NCBI GenBank assembly: GCA_015680685.1
Contig: MNCI01014639.1
Coordinates: forward strand, 1 to 62,000
Origin: Gnetum montanum
Lineage: Eukaryota; Streptophyta; Gnetopsida; Gnetales; Gnetaceae
Length of the DNA stretch: 62,000 nucleotides
Direction: 5' to 3'
Shown here: positions 33,080 to 45,408 of the stretch, in pieces
Layout: every line of letters begins with the position of its first letter
Position numbering within the stretch: position 1 is the stretch's first letter
Program-made: the position numbers and the translations under genes
The notes under the pieces: model-generated
Databases searched by the model: none
What the model was told of the DNA's origin: nothing
What the model saw: only the letters and a program-made list of their open reading frames with translations

Positions 33080-34072
33080 CTTAGTGTGTGGGGGTTGTTG
33101 TCACAGCATGTGGGTAGTCTATATTGTCATGAAAACATGTTGGACCTGTATTTCTAGTGTGTTCAGAGTTCTTGCCATGTTTGAGAATTGTTTAACTTAG
33201 TTTACATAACTTTTAGATTGCATAGGACTATTGTATGGCTTATTTGGCTACTTTGGGTTATGAATTGGCAAGTTTGGTTGGGTTTTGAACTATCAAAATT
33301 CTACACACTAAGTCCACATTCTAACCATCATGTGGGAAAAGGTGCTCCATTGTGTGAAACATAAAACTAATTTTCATAGCCTACTAAGGTCAAGTCTTTT
33401 GGGTATTCTTCCATCGCAAGGTTTTTGGCACTTACCGATCAACTAATAAGTAGTTTTGAACATAGTTTATTCTACATGAAAAATCCTCATACAATTCCAC
33501 ATGTTGGCTAGTGTGTGGGATAGGATTACCATTGTGTGAAACTAGACTTGTAGTTTTTGAATAATTTTGGCTTAGTTCTTAGTTGTCTTGGGCTCCTATG
33601 GTGTTGTCCAAGCTCTGTAGAAGGGTTTTGATGGCTTGCATGATCATTCTAAAGTTATTTTTTGGCTAGAGAAAAGTTTGTCTATCCCCCATAGATTGGC
33701 CCACATGCTGGCTAATGTATGACATTTTTGTTATTAGCATGTAGAGTTGAAAAATTATCTTTTGAAGCTCTTCTGATTGGTCATTAACTATTATAAGCTG
33801 TTGATGACAATGCAGTGGCATAAGGAGTGAGATGAGCTAAGTTTGAGATTTTTTTAATCTTGTAGAAGGTATCTAAAGATCCCATAGACTAGTTGACATG
33901 TTGGATAGGGTATGTGACTAGGGTGCTAGCATATAAGACCTTAGTGTTTGGTTTGTGGAGTTCTTAGGGTTAGCTCTTTTGTTATCTAAGGCTTTTAGAG
34001 TAGTGCATAGGTTTTAGTCTCAAAAAGCTATTTTCAAGATGAAATAATTCAAAAAAGTCATATTTTGAAGCC
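33080..34072. repeat. Motif-rich region M, left part (LTR-like)
   Basis: Contains spaced copies of dyad-type motifs resembling CACATGCTAGG/TAGCATGTGGG (cagcatgtgggtag, accatcatgtggga, cacatgttggctagtgtgtggg, cacatgctggctaatgt). It is the left half of a region split by element D and continues at 40244. It resembles the U3 arrays of the L-family LTRs, but no LTR ends are visible. Confidence 0.45.
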
Positions 34073-34077
34073 CATAC
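34073..34077. repeat. Target-site duplication CATAC of element D (left copy)
   Basis: CATAC precedes the LTR at 34078 and is repeated at 40239-40243. Confidence 0.85.
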
Positions 34078-34681
34078 TATCACATCACCATTCCCAAACG
34101 ATGTTTCTACCTAATGAAGATAGTATCTCTTCATAACAAGTGTTTTGTTCTCTTAACAAGACCCGAAAGGGTAGTTGTGATTAAGATCCTAAAGGGCATG
34201 TTGAAATAATGGATGTGTCTCTCAAGGTAACCTTTGGAGATTTTACCTAAGGAATTTATACCTAAGGTCATAGGTTATGCTAGCATGGAATGGTAGAGCT
34301 GGTATAGGCAAGTCATGGGGTGGAAAAGCTAGTATAGGCAAGTTACAAGAAGTTGGGTGAAGTGAGACAGGAAGTGGACTGGCTATCCCTTCTACCCAGG
34401 TTATAGGCCTAACCATGCTAGTAGTGCTGGATTGCATCTAAGGGATAGATGTCAAAGGAAGAAAACCTCAAGAAACACTCTTAGAGCACAATCTAGGTAT
34501 GCTATTCCATATTGATAAAGCATTCTTTTCTTTCTCTTCCTACATTTTCCCTACTATTTTCTTTATACATAATGTTGAATATCACATATATTTCACATTT
34601 GGTATATTTTATTTGTACAAATAATGTATAATATATTTTATATTTGATGTTTTCCATGACATCTAGGGATGAGATGTCACA
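34078..34681 (+). repeat. 5' LTR of element D
   Basis: 604 bp, from TATCACATCACCATTCCC (probably TGTCACATC originally) to GAGATGTCACA. Colinear with 39664-40238. It includes aagacccgaaagggta and a tataatatatttta stretch near the end. Confidence 0.85.
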
Positions 34682-34683
34682 AT

Positions 34684-34696
34684 TGGTATCAAAGCA
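34684..34696 (+). other. Primer binding site of element D (initiator tRNA-Met type)
   Basis: TGGTATCAAAGC, two bases after the LTR, matches the TGGTATCAGAGC site common in plant retrotransposons at 11 of 12 bases. Confidence 0.75.
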
Positions 34697-36351
34697 AATC
34701 ACGACCCAAGGACCATTCAAAACCATGGGCCAACTACAACATGAATTGGATGATAAACCTTAAAGCCAAAACACATGGAAAGCCATTGATCATCAATGAA
34801 TGTACTATATATTTGTGATGCAACTCAGAAGATACCTTTTCATTGAATTCACAAGTAATGGATCAGGCATCTAGATCCCAGCAAACAATAAAATTTCTTT
34901 TATGGATATCATTAATCGATAAAGATTTGATCATACCTCATAAGCTTCATCAATTATAAGAGATGTTGGTAAGACAATGATACATTGGACTAGGTAACTC
35001 TTACTCATCTTAATACTACAATTATTAATCAATTAGGATCATTATTAAATCTCTTTTAAGAAAGTTAGTAACCATGACTTGAATTCATCTTGTTCTATTG
35101 AAATTTACTATCCAAGTAATCTAGAAGATTCCAAGTTACCGTATGTCAGCCTAGAAATGTCAATCCAACAAAATAGGCTAATTTGGTCGTTTTAATTTTT
35201 GAAAAATCAACTTCATTTTTGAACCCTAAAACTATGTTCAACATGTAGTACTCATTGAGACAATTCCAATGGTACACGTTTTGTCTCAATCAGACTTACA
35301 GTTTGAGAGATGTTGATATTTAACATTTTTTGTCATGCATGCATTAAAATAATATTAAACTATTAAATTTAATTTCATTTGTGAGAGGAATTTCTTTTAT
35401 AACTTTATTACTAAAGATGATTCAAACTAAAGTTTTGACTATGTATATAGCTAAGTTATACAAGAAGATAAAAAGCCATAAATAAATCATTTATAATCCA
35501 AAAATTAAACCATCAAGTCATCAAGAAAAGTAGGAAAAAATATTAAATTAAATTGATGAAAGATAACTATCCTCATGCAACCAAACCTTGATGATGAAGT
35601 AGAATAACTATAGGGGGCTACCTCAATGCTTAATGCAACCACCAACTTCAGCCACATCAGCCATGAAGAGGCTCTCAAATGTGGCAATGCTAAACATCCA
35701 CAACCAAATCGGGGGCCCATCACCAGTGGATGCCATGGACATGCTTGAAGTTGGGTGTAGGCCTAGGCCATGGTAACCACAAGTGTGGTAGATGAAATCA
35801 GGTGCACTAATCCCACATCCACATTTGCACCTAAAATTGACAATAATAGCAACTCTCCTATTGAGTGTTGTGCTGCTAGCCAAGCCATGGCAGCACTAGT
35901 CCCAGCTTAAAAACACATCATGTGGCACTACTTCTTGAAATTATTGATGTAGTTAGTGCATATAAAATCCCTTGGATTCACATAAATCTAGTGCATCCAC
36001 TTCACCGGAGTGAAAAAACGCCACTATGACTCAGCCTGATGTTGGTAGCCCTTCAATGCCATGGCCAACCCTACTGTAAGAATGCTGCTAGTCACTTGCA
36101 TGTTGTGCCACATGCTCATACTATAGATGCATCCCAGTGGTGTCACCATGTATATTAGAATGAACAAATGCACCTCCATAGGGAGTCCACGTTCCGCTGG
36201 AAGCTTCCGGGCTGCCTACATTGCAATAACCTAAGATGCAGGAGTTGTGTAGGCCCCAACAGGCCATGTAGGCTGTGTTGGCACTACAAGACATGCTAAC
36301 CCTATAGGGGTTTTGCCTCCCTTATTTTAGCCATGTGTCATCCTTATTTCA
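34697..36351 (+). other. Element D interior, no recognisable gene
   Basis: Short open frames on both strands (for example minus 35883-35505) show no known motif. No gag or pol phrase was found. Confidence 0.4.
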
Positions 36352-36480
36352 GCCACGTGTTGCATCTAGAGCCCACATGCTACTATGCTAACACTGCCAC
36401 ATGGCACATCTAGAGCCCATGTGCTACTAAACTAACACTGCCACACGACACATCTAGAGCCTGCATTTTGTTTCGCTAAC
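36352..36480 (+). repeat. About 57-bp tandem repeat in element D
   Basis: Two and a half copies of a unit with catctagagccca, atgctacta and ctaacactgccaca. Confidence 0.75.
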
Positions 36481-36682
36481 ACCACTAGTTTCCTGCCCTT
36501 CCCATTTCACCATTAACAATTCCATGCTTGCCATCATGCCTCGCCATGACTACACTAGTGTTGCCACACCCTAGATTGCACTATATCATTTGCTTTAGAA
36601 ACCCTCACATATAGTATGTAGAAATCCTTGTTGCATTTTTTGAAGTCATCGTTGGCTGTGCTACTACTACCCTTTAAAACTA

Positions 36683-37034
36683 CTCATCACTACCTCTCAT
36701 GCTACCCATCACTCCCTCGCATGTCACCCATCACTGTCTCCAGTTTTGCCCATCATTGACTCTAATGTTTTCCATCACTACCTTCTATGTTGCCCATCCT
36801 TGCCTCCTGCATTGCCCATCATTGCCTTTTGTGTCATCCATCACTACCTCCCACACCATCCATCATTGCCTTCCATGCTTCCCATCACTGCCTCTTGTGC
36901 TACTCATCAATGCCTCTCATGCCATCCATCAGTACCTCCTATGTTGCCCATAACAACCTTTCATGCTACCCATCACCGCCTCCTGTGCTGCTCATCACTG
37001 GATCTATCGCTACCCATAATCACCTCCTATGCCA
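36683..37034 (+). repeat. 22-bp minisatellite in element D
   Basis: Sixteen imperfect copies, fitting exactly 352 bases, of cccatcactgcctcctatgctg-like units (conserved core CATCACTGCCTCC). Length 22 is not a multiple of 3, so each frame reads the same repeat in a shifting phase; the overlapping open frames here are translations of the repeat, not genes. Confidence 0.88.
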
Positions 37035-38048
37035 CCATGTGGATCCTAGAATGGGTTGTCCATTAGTAGATGGAAAAAATGATTTTTTTTGACAATTGAT
37101 GGGAATTTTGAAATTCTTGTCAATTGATGGAAAAAAGTTCAAATAAAAATTGAACGCATAATTATTAGGTTAAATAGAAAATGTGCTCAATTTTTCAGAA
37201 AAATTTAAAATGACATTGTTATGATAAGAAAAATAAAAATTTTTCCGTTAAGCATGCATGTGTTGGTGTAGAACTAGGATGGCTGACCTCTTTGGAAGTC
37301 TCATTTTTTGCACCAAAATACATAGACTCTAGAAGCCATAACATTTAATTTTGGAAATCTTTTTTGGTGAATGAAGAGTTGTTTCCTATAGTTTTCAACC
37401 TTCTAAACACAATGGTAAAGTCAAATCCATCTTAAGGAACCCCAAAAATTCATTTTTACTCCTTGCCCAATATAGGGCCTTGAGATCCTTAAAAGTTTAA
37501 TTTTCACACAAATTGAGCATTCGATGTCCATTTTCAATGTATGAATAGTCATTTATAACATTTTTTACCCTTCTGAACTTAATGGTTACATTAGATTTAT
37601 CATCTAGACATCCTATAATTCAGTCATATTATAAATTTAACCTTTTAGGCTTTAAGATTTAGTGTATAACCCTTGCAAATAGTCTTAAGTTCACTATGAC
37701 ATGTCATTAGTTACATTGCTAGAGTCAGTGTTTTCAAGGGGGGTAGAAAGGTCATAAAAAATAATATAGTTAAATATTACTAAAAAATAGGTAATGTAAT
37801 TATATATTACTAAAATTAGATAATATAGTTACATGTTATTATATAATGTCATTAAATATTTCTGAAATTAGATAATACAATTATAAAAATACTTATTTAG
37901 TTAATGTAGTTGATTATTAGTTGATGTATTAGTGAAAGATTAGTCGACGTATTAGTTGGCGAATTAGTTGAAGAAATAGAAAAATATTTAACCATCAAGG
38001 AAAGGGTATATTAATCCATCATGCAATCAAAACATAGGGAAAAACAAC
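37035..38048 (+). other. Element D interior upstream of the CCR4-like gene
   Basis: AT-rich, with a degenerate repeat of taatatagttaaatattactaaa around 37760-37890. No gene seen. Confidence 0.5.
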
Positions 38049-39235
38049 ATGGATATACAAAATATTATTTTGATAAGGAGTATTATATTCATGAAGAGAA
38101 ATGATCTAGATAAGAGTCTAGGAATGAAAATGAAAGTTGCAAGATACAATGTGCTTGCAAGATCCCTAGTGAGTAAGAAACAATATCTGCTATGTCCATC
38201 ATGGGCCTTGGATTGGCATGAATATAGATACCCAGGCATCTTAGTAGAATTACAAGATTTGGATTTTAATGTCTTGTGATTACAAGAAGTGTTACCATGG
38301 GAATTTCTATATCAATTCCAACCATATTTGGAAAACATGGGACACAAGTATTAATAAGAAAAAAGGTTCTTATGGAAGTTCTTCTTTTAAGCCATACAGA
38401 TCAGCATATTGTAGAAATTATAACACTGATGGTTGTGTGATCCTTTATAAAGAAGCCAAGTTTGAAGTGGTAAAAAGATTTGAATGGAGTTTAGAAAATA
38501 TGCTTTTTGAAATTCTAGAACTTCAAGCAATGGGAAAGAAATAATAGTCAAGATTTTGGAAGAATCAAATAGCCTTGGTAGTGATTCTAAAAGTTCATCT
38601 ATCAGGAAGATGTGTATACATGGTTAACACATATTTAATTTCCAAAATAACATGTTCAAATGTTATACATTGTCAAGGAGCATACTTCATTAAGAAAATA
38701 GAAGAAATTTTGAAGAATAAGTTATTTATAAGTTGTACTAATCTAGTTTCTTTTATTTTTTGTGGAGACTTCAATGCAAAAGTTGGAAGTAGTGTTTATC
38801 AATTCTTAAAGTATGGATCTATAAAGAAATCTTTGGAAGATGAACCTAACTTGAAGAATATGTTTCCATCAATTTAGCATGGAATTCCATTAGCTAATGC
38901 ATATTCTGCTTATGTTGAATCTTTAGTAGATAAATTAGATTTTAAAATTAAAGAAAAAATGATGTTGATGGATAGCACTCATCAAGAATCATAGTTTACA
39001 AATTATTTTGCAATGATTATTGAAGATGGATCAAAAACATTCTTCATTGATACTTTAGATTATATTTGGTATGATGCCTAATTCTTTCAAGTTACTAGAG
39101 TTAATTTCTAAAGAAGAGGTTGAGAAGAATCAAGATCAAGCCTTTCCATCCCCAACAAGACCATATGATCACATACCACTTATGGTAGAATTACAATTAC
39201 CCCCATCAGTTCATAAGGTTGATCAAGATTAAGAA
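38049..39235 (+). pseudogene. CCR4/nocturnin-type deadenylase-like pseudogene (EEP family) inside element D
   Basis: Across three frames the EEP-fold motifs appear in order: KVARYNVLARSL (catalytic Asn), LLCPSWALDWHEYRYPGIL, DFNVL then LQEVLPWEFLYQF (catalytic Glu), YNTDGCVILYKEAKFEVVKR, FIFCGDFNAKVGSSVYQFL (Asp and Asn), LDYIWYDA, and RPYDHIPLMVEL (terminal Asp-His). The CPxWAL(S/D)W and DGC(V/A) phrases are typical of CCR4-type and Angel-type 3'-5' poly(A) exonucleases rather than LINE endonucleases. About 370 codons, close to a whole catalytic domain, with no intron but several stops and frameshifts (a TGA before LQEV; a shift near 38330). Plant genes of this family normally have introns, so this is probably a cDNA-derived copy. 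No function is expected in this state. Confidence 0.8.
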
Positions 39236-39649
39236 GTGTCTCACTCTTACTTTTATTTGATGATTATTCATTTGTTCAATTTATCTTTCAATTAGATATA
39301 TAAAATGTCTATGATAATAAAAATTGGAAATAAAAAATTTTCCCTACCTTCACATGGGTAACTAGATCCAAGTTTCACTTTGAATGATCCTAGTTAGGAT
39401 TGGTGATTAGTGGTTGATGAATCTTTAATTCATATTTTGTCATTATCATGGAAAACAAATTAAGTATTAAGAAAGTAATATTTAATTTTCCATATAATCT
39501 TTCTCACATATATCTTATTTGTAGAATAAGCAAGAAACAACTTCAAGTTCAAAGGAGAAATCAAATTATTAGAGAATAGGATCAAGAAAGAAAGCATTAG
39601 AGCTAGAAAACGATAGAGAACGTGGATCCATTCAAGGATGAACAAAACC
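39236..39649 (+). other. Element D interior downstream of the CCR4-like gene
   Basis: Noncoding, AT-rich. It could include the 3' UTR of the captured transcript. Confidence 0.4.
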
Positions 39650-39663
39650 TAAGGGGGGTAGAT
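39650..39663 (+). other. Polypurine tract of element D
   Basis: taaggggggtagat directly before the 3' LTR. Confidence 0.7.
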
Positions 39664-40238
39664 TATCACATCCCCATTCCCAAATGATGCTGCTACCTAA
39701 TGAAGATGGTGTCTCTTCATAACAAGTGTTATTGTTATCTTAACAAGACCCGAAAGGGTATTTGTAATTAAGATTTGAAAGGGTATGTTATAATAATAGA
39801 TTTATCACTTAAGGTAACCTTTGAGGGTTTGACCTAAGGAATTTATACCCAGGGTTAGAGGTCATGCTAGCATGGAATGGTGGAGCCAATATAGGAAAGT
39901 CACAAGAAGTCGAGTGAAGTAGGATAGGAAGTGGGTTGGCCATCCCTTCTAGATAGGTTATAGGACTAACTATGGTGGTAGTGTTGGATTGCCTTTAAGG
40001 GATAGATGCCAAAGGAAGAAAACCCCAAGGAACACTCTTAGACCATGATCCAGATACACTATTCCATATCAATAAAGCATTCGTTTCTTTCTCTTTCTAC
40101 ATTTTTCCTACTATTTGGTTTATACATAATATTGAATATCACATATATTTCGCATTTAGCATATTTTCTTTGCACGCATAATGTCTAATATATTGTATAT
40201 TTGATGTTTTCCATAACATCTGGGGATGGAATGTCACA
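39664..40238 (+). repeat. 3' LTR of element D
   Basis: 575 bp from TATCACATCCCCATTCCC to GGAATGTCACA. Followed by CATAC, the second copy of the target duplication. Confidence 0.85.
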
Positions 40239-40243
40239 CATAC

Positions 40244-40813
40244 ACTATCCCACGTGCTAGGTAGCATGTGAAGCTTGTGAGCTCAGTGTTTGAGGGCCAA
40301 ATTCAAATTTTATTAGCTCTAACAAGGTAAAGTCTCACCTTAACTTCTAGTTTAGGACTCATAGGCTTTACAAGTCAAATTCTAAGCAAATTTTGAGTGT
40401 TGAAAATCTAACAAGACTTCCCACATACTACTCATGCTAGATAGCATGGAGGGTCTATTTGCCCAAAATATGGGATAGATATTAACTAATTTTAAGCTTT
40501 TCTGAATTGGCTTTTCAAGTTTTAGAGTTGCCAATGCTAGCACTTAGGATTTTCTACATGCTCCTCGACACACAATGCAGCTTGTGGAACTTGTGTGCCT
40601 AGTGTGTAGGTGCTTTGAGATGCTTTGGCCCAAGTCTTATGGCCCATATCCATCAAAAAATTATCTAAATTTAACATTGGGCCTATGAGGTTGGGCATTG
40701 CTTTCAAAAAATTCAATATGTTAGGCCAATATTCCATACGATCTTGAGCTCATCATGTGTAGGGTTTCTAGCTTTGGCTTTAGAAATTTAAAGCTCATCA
40801 TACAAGCTTTGAG
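40244..40813. repeat. Motif-rich region M, right part
   Basis: Continues region M after D: cccacgtgctaggtagcatgtg, cccacatactactcatgctagatagcatgg and similar dyad motifs. It ends directly before the first ATG of ORF-X, so it could be the promoter or leader of that ORF. Confidence 0.45.
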
Positions 40814-43800
40814 ATGGAGTTTTTAGCACAAAACTACAACAATGGAGCTATTCCATCTCCTAAATCTCCAAGGAGTTGTGCAACAGTGATGAAGTTGTTG
40901 CTAAAGACTAAGATTAGCATAAGAAATTATAGAAACTTATGTCTCCACATATCTTCTAGGGCTGCATTTTGGCTACAAAACCAGAAATTTGAGGATTTTT
41001 TTAGTAGGCAATAGTATGATTTTGTCAAGATGGTGAGGGAAACCTGATCTAAGCATTGAGATCTACTCTTGGATGAAGTAGGGAAGGCCATTCATATCAT
41101 CTTGACACTTCCATATCCTATGGTAGGTGAAGTATCTTCTTTAGGGGTTGCAAGGTACCTATACTCTCTATTTTTTCAATTTCCTGCCAAGTTATGGAAG
41201 CATTTTGCCTTGTATAGGATAAGTTCGACTAAAATTTTTAGTTTTATCTAAACTAGGTTACAAATATAGGTCACAGAATTATGTTCTAAGTGAGATTCAA
41301 ACCTTAGGACTTACATTTATGAAAATCTCAATTTTTCCTTAGCTTACTATTAGTGTCTTGGCCCTATTTTTTGCTAATTTTTTCCATACTTCATTATTTA
41401 TTATTTTATTTTGCTATCCATTTAAGGTGAATTTCAATTTTTTGTGCCATAGGACCATTATAAAAGGTCTCCTAATTAAGCAAAAATTTTCTTATAATTT
41501 TCTAAAAATTTTTTATGGGTCTTTCATCAACCCTATGCATAGTGCACTTTTTCTACCTTGAAGTTTCTTCTTTCAAAAAATTGGTAGTGTTTATAATTTT
41601 GAAGCCACTTGATGATAGCATCTAGGATCATTGGAGGTTTCTATGGTAGTGTAGAGCACCTAGGTATGAACATTGTGATCATGATCATATAGATTCTCAT
41701 GCCTAGGTCTACTAGCTACATTATGAAATTCATGGTAGATGATCTTGATACCTAGGTATAGAGAAAAAATAATGATGGTTTGTTCACTCCAAGGATGAAA
41801 AACCTATCATAGATTTGGGAGATGCTAGATTTTTCACAGTATCATGTTGACAACACCCTAATGGTTTTCCACTAGATTAATAGTTTGTTCCAAATTCCTG
41901 CTATGACCTTCTACCTATTGAAAGCATAGGATCCATCTTAATTTGTTAGTCTATTTATTTTTATTGGTTCTAGGTTACTTGTTCTAACCATTTTATGCTT
42001 GGTTCTTCAAAGGTATCAGGTGAATAGTGGAGGATTGATAAAGAGTAATCAAACTTTGTATTTCTCCTGTACAACCATGGATGTATTAACAAAAAGTGAA
42101 GTAGTAAGATTGGAAGAGCTTGAGTAAATCTATAAAGATTTTGGAATGTATAATTCATGGTATTCCAATGTGTTTTGTGTACATGTGTGACTACTCATCA
42201 TGTGCATGATTGATGGACCATCTTGATCTAGGAGTATGTACATGTATCCATCCTAAGGTTCTAGCCTTGTCTAAGCCTAGTGGCTAATGTATATTATTAT
42301 TTTACTTTATTTTTTTTATGACCTTGGATAGTTTGCTATACAAGAGGCTAATGGAATGTTCATGTGATGCTGTAGATTCTATTGATGAGTTTACTTTTGT
42401 TGTGATAGATTTAGGTTATGCAGTGGAGAAAATCAAATCTAAGTAGGGAAAAGTTGAAATAGTGAAGGAGTGGTAGCAAGCAAGGATCCCAATGAAGTAT
42501 AACAAAGGATTTCCAATGTATGTTTATTTGATCTATTTATGCTTCCTAGCCCATTGATGTTAACAATAGAGATGTTGAATGTGGTAGATTCTTTTGATAA
42601 AGTAATCACCAAGTTTGCTTTCCATGTTCATGGCTTCCTTATGATTTTGAGTATTAGTGAGTCTACTTTTAGTGATCTCTTTGGAGTTCCTTTTAATGAT
42701 GTTGAGATTTCTCTTAGAGTAGCAAAGCATGTTATTCATAGAGAGAAAATGGAGGAATGACTTAACTCTTATGGTAGTGGACCATTGAACCGTAACTATT
42801 GTAAAGTTACAAAAACCAATGAAACTTATCCTCTATTTCATTCTAGGGATTTTTCTAGGTTGTTTTCATAAAAGAAGATAATAGATGTTTGGTAGGCATG
42901 ACCATAAAAAAGGTTCTTACTAATGGTACTAAGTTCAACTAGACCACCTTCTTGGTTCTTGGGTTACAAGATGAAATTTGCAAATTTTTCAATAACCTCA
43001 ATTTGAAATGTTATATGCACCATACATTCTTTGCTATGTATCTTAGAAGTTTTGAAAAATTTCTAGTGGTCCAAAGAGATGGAAAGTGGATAGGTTGTGA
43101 TTCCTTTCAATTTTTAAAACCTTGGATCAAACACATCATGCTAGTTATGCTTATCCAAGATCGACTAGTTAAGGATATTACAGAGCCACTATCAATTACC
43201 TCTAATTCTTTTATGGTACATGAGACTATTCCCCTAACAACATAGGGATTGGACCCCATGCTACCTATGGTAATGTTAAGAGGACTAGAAAAGTACATGA
43301 AGAGGCTGATAGCATAGCTAAAGGGATGATGAAGAGGTCATAGGTTGAGTCTAGTGCTTCCATTATTAGTTAGCTAGCTTTTAGGACCTATTCATCAGGC
43401 TTGGGAAGGAACATCAAACTATTGATTGATTTTATGTATTTTGTATGTTTTTTTCATGTCTTTACATTGTTATTTATTGATTTTGGATACAAATTTTTGA
43501 GTGCCAAAACTATTGGCTAATTTTTTATAATTTTATCTTTGACTTATTTCAGGAATCAAATGGAAGCTAGCTACTCAAGCTATTGCTAAAGAAGAGTAGA
43601 GACATAAATAAGAGGAAGAATAGAGGCACAAGGAAGAGGAAGAAAGGATTTCCAAATAAGCATTGAATGTCATGGACTTTATGTTTAAGGAAACTCCTCT
43701 AGAAGGCTACTTTCCCATGGACACATCTCTCAATCTTTCTAGTAAGCTTTGAGGTTTCTTATATTTTAAAGTTTTGATGTTCATGTTGGTTATAGGCTAT

Positions 43801-45090
43801 AATGATGGTTATTGTCCTTGGAGTGCATGAACCTCCTCCTAAGGCATCCACATCTACCTTTTATTTCAAGCCTTGTGTGGAGGCCATGGATAAGATAAAA
43901 TTTATGCAAAGCATGGTAGATAACATGGTTGATTAGTTACAAAAAATAGTCCTTGATGTTGGTATCAAATTTAAAAATTATTTTGTTCTTTTATTTTGGC
44001 TTTATATTTTTGATGGTTATAAAATATTTTATATTGTTTTCATTTTTCTTATTTTTGACTATCATAGTATCCAAAGTTAAATGGGATCTTGATGCAACAT
44101 TGATCTTGATAATCTCCCTTCACTACCACCTAAGGTAGAAAATGTTTCCCATAGACTATACTAAGGGGTTACCAAGTATGCAATCTCATGTGTGAGGACA
44201 TCTTAGAAATCCCAATGCTCTAATGAATACCTATGGAAAAATGTTGTAGCTTGAGAGAAGTAAAGGAGCTATTACTTGAAAACAAGGACCTTTGTAATTG
44301 TAAGAAGTTTATAGAAGCCCACATGGATAATATAGAATCTTTGCATATGAAAAAGATCAAGTGATCATAGTATTGGAGTGCTATCCAAGATAAGGTGGCT
44401 CTAGCTAGGAGCGATGTAGAAAAGGATATGCAAATGAATTTGCTCATACATAAGAGTAGGGATTGACATGATTATTCTACTTGGATGCTTGAGTTGAGAA
44501 GGAAACAAAAGAATCACAAGTTAAAATACAAGGTAAATAGGGAGAGGTACTTGAAATCTTGGCATAAGGAGGTCATTGAGTAGCAAAAACTTAAACTATT
44601 TGTACAAGGTATAAACATTCAGAACATATTTAAGATGTTTGTAGAAGCAATTGCAATTGCTGACTCTCCTACCCCTCAGATTACCATTGCATTTGGTGAG
44701 ACCTCTACAACTACTCTTTCATGGGATTCTTCCAATTGGATAGACATTGAGAGGAGAAAGATCTTAATGACAGTAGATCTAGAAAAGATCAACTAGGCTA
44801 ACATGAGTGAAGAGGAAATCCTTCATAGGTTAGAGACTAGTTTTCAAAACTTTTCTTTCAAAAATATCACTTTAGAATTCCCAAAGGTTTGCACAAACAT
44901 GTTCTAAATTTTATATGTTACATTTTTTGGTTTTATGTCTTGCTATTTCATGATTGTATGTTCTTGTTGTCATGGTTACTAATCATTGGCCTAGTTTTGT
45001 TTTTTTAGGCCTCAAGCGATGGTGATGGTAGTGGTGATAGTGTTATTGGTGATGACATAGATGATGATCCTCCTCATCCTCTGGCTTAGT
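40814..45090 (+). pseudogene. ORF-X: broken, apparently intron-containing gene of unknown function
   Basis: Coding-like blocks in one direction, separated by AT-rich gaps with splice-like ends. Block 1 (40814-41251): MEFLAQNYNNGAIPSPKSPR to FSRQ, then LLLDEVGKAIHIILTLPYPM. Block 2 (42539-43245): LNVVDSFDKVITKFAFHVHG, ISESTFSDLFGVPFNDVEIS, then a frameshift to EICKFFNNLNLKCYMHHTFF. Block 3 (about 43555-44885): Lys/Glu-rich coiled coil (KELLLENKDLCNCKKFIEAH, DKVALARSDVEKDMQM) after acceptor ttatttcag (43552). Block 4 (45010-45090), after ttttttag: SSDGDGSGDSVIGDDIDDD and a stop. The layout, a globular part then a coiled coil, recalls ORF2 of A but with no clear sequence match. It may be an extra ORF of an older retroelement or a host-derived gene. 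Confidence 0.45.
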
Positions 45091-45403
45091 TTTTCCTACT
45101 GTTGAACATGTTGATGTAGTTATTTAGTTGCTTTTGTCATAGCCATGGAGAATATGAACTATTTTTGTTGCTAGCTATTAAAGTATTTAACTATGGATAT
45201 GGATCATTTTTTTTTGTTATTGCTACAAAATGTGACTATAGCTACTATTTTAGTTTTGGCTTAACACATTTTTGGCTTTTTATGTTTTTAAAGTTTTTAT
45301 GAAGTTATATGTTTTCTACCTTTCTGTTTCTTTGTGATTTTTTTTGTGAACATGAAAGGTGAATATAAATTGTAAAATCAATGCGAGAATATAAAGTAGT
45401 GTA
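45091..45403. other. Flank between ORF-X and element E
   Basis: AT-rich, no gene. It is the left part of the target of E; the right part resumes at 57749. Confidence 0.4.
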
Positions 45404-45408
45404 ATATT

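Larger units (their letters stand above)
34078..40238 (+). mobile_element. Element D: LTR retrotransposon carrying a CCR4-like gene copy
   Basis: Direct LTRs (34078-34681 and 39664-40238), a TGGTATC primer site of initiator tRNA-Met type, a G-rich tract aaggggggta before the 3' LTR and the CATAC target duplication define a complete insertion of about 6.2 kb. The interior shows no recognisable gag, protease, RT or integrase. Its only identifiable coding content is a broken, intronless EEP-family deadenylase-like gene (38049-39235), in the same orientation as the LTRs. It is therefore a non-autonomous element with a probable captured host sequence. Confidence 0.85.

Noticed and set aside
35505-35883. 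Cys-containing minus-strand frames in element D as a zinc-finger gag
   Set aside because: Cysteine and histidine spacing fits no knuckle, and there is no gag core around it.
36699-37092. Three overlapping open frames of about 100 codons
   Set aside because: They are translations of the 22-bp minisatellite in different phases, with no start context or family match.
38740-38800. GDFNA motif as a LINE endonuclease
   Set aside because: The accompanying CPSWALDW, TDGCV, LDYIWY and YDHIPLM phrases fit CCR4-type enzymes, and no LINE reverse transcriptase is nearby.
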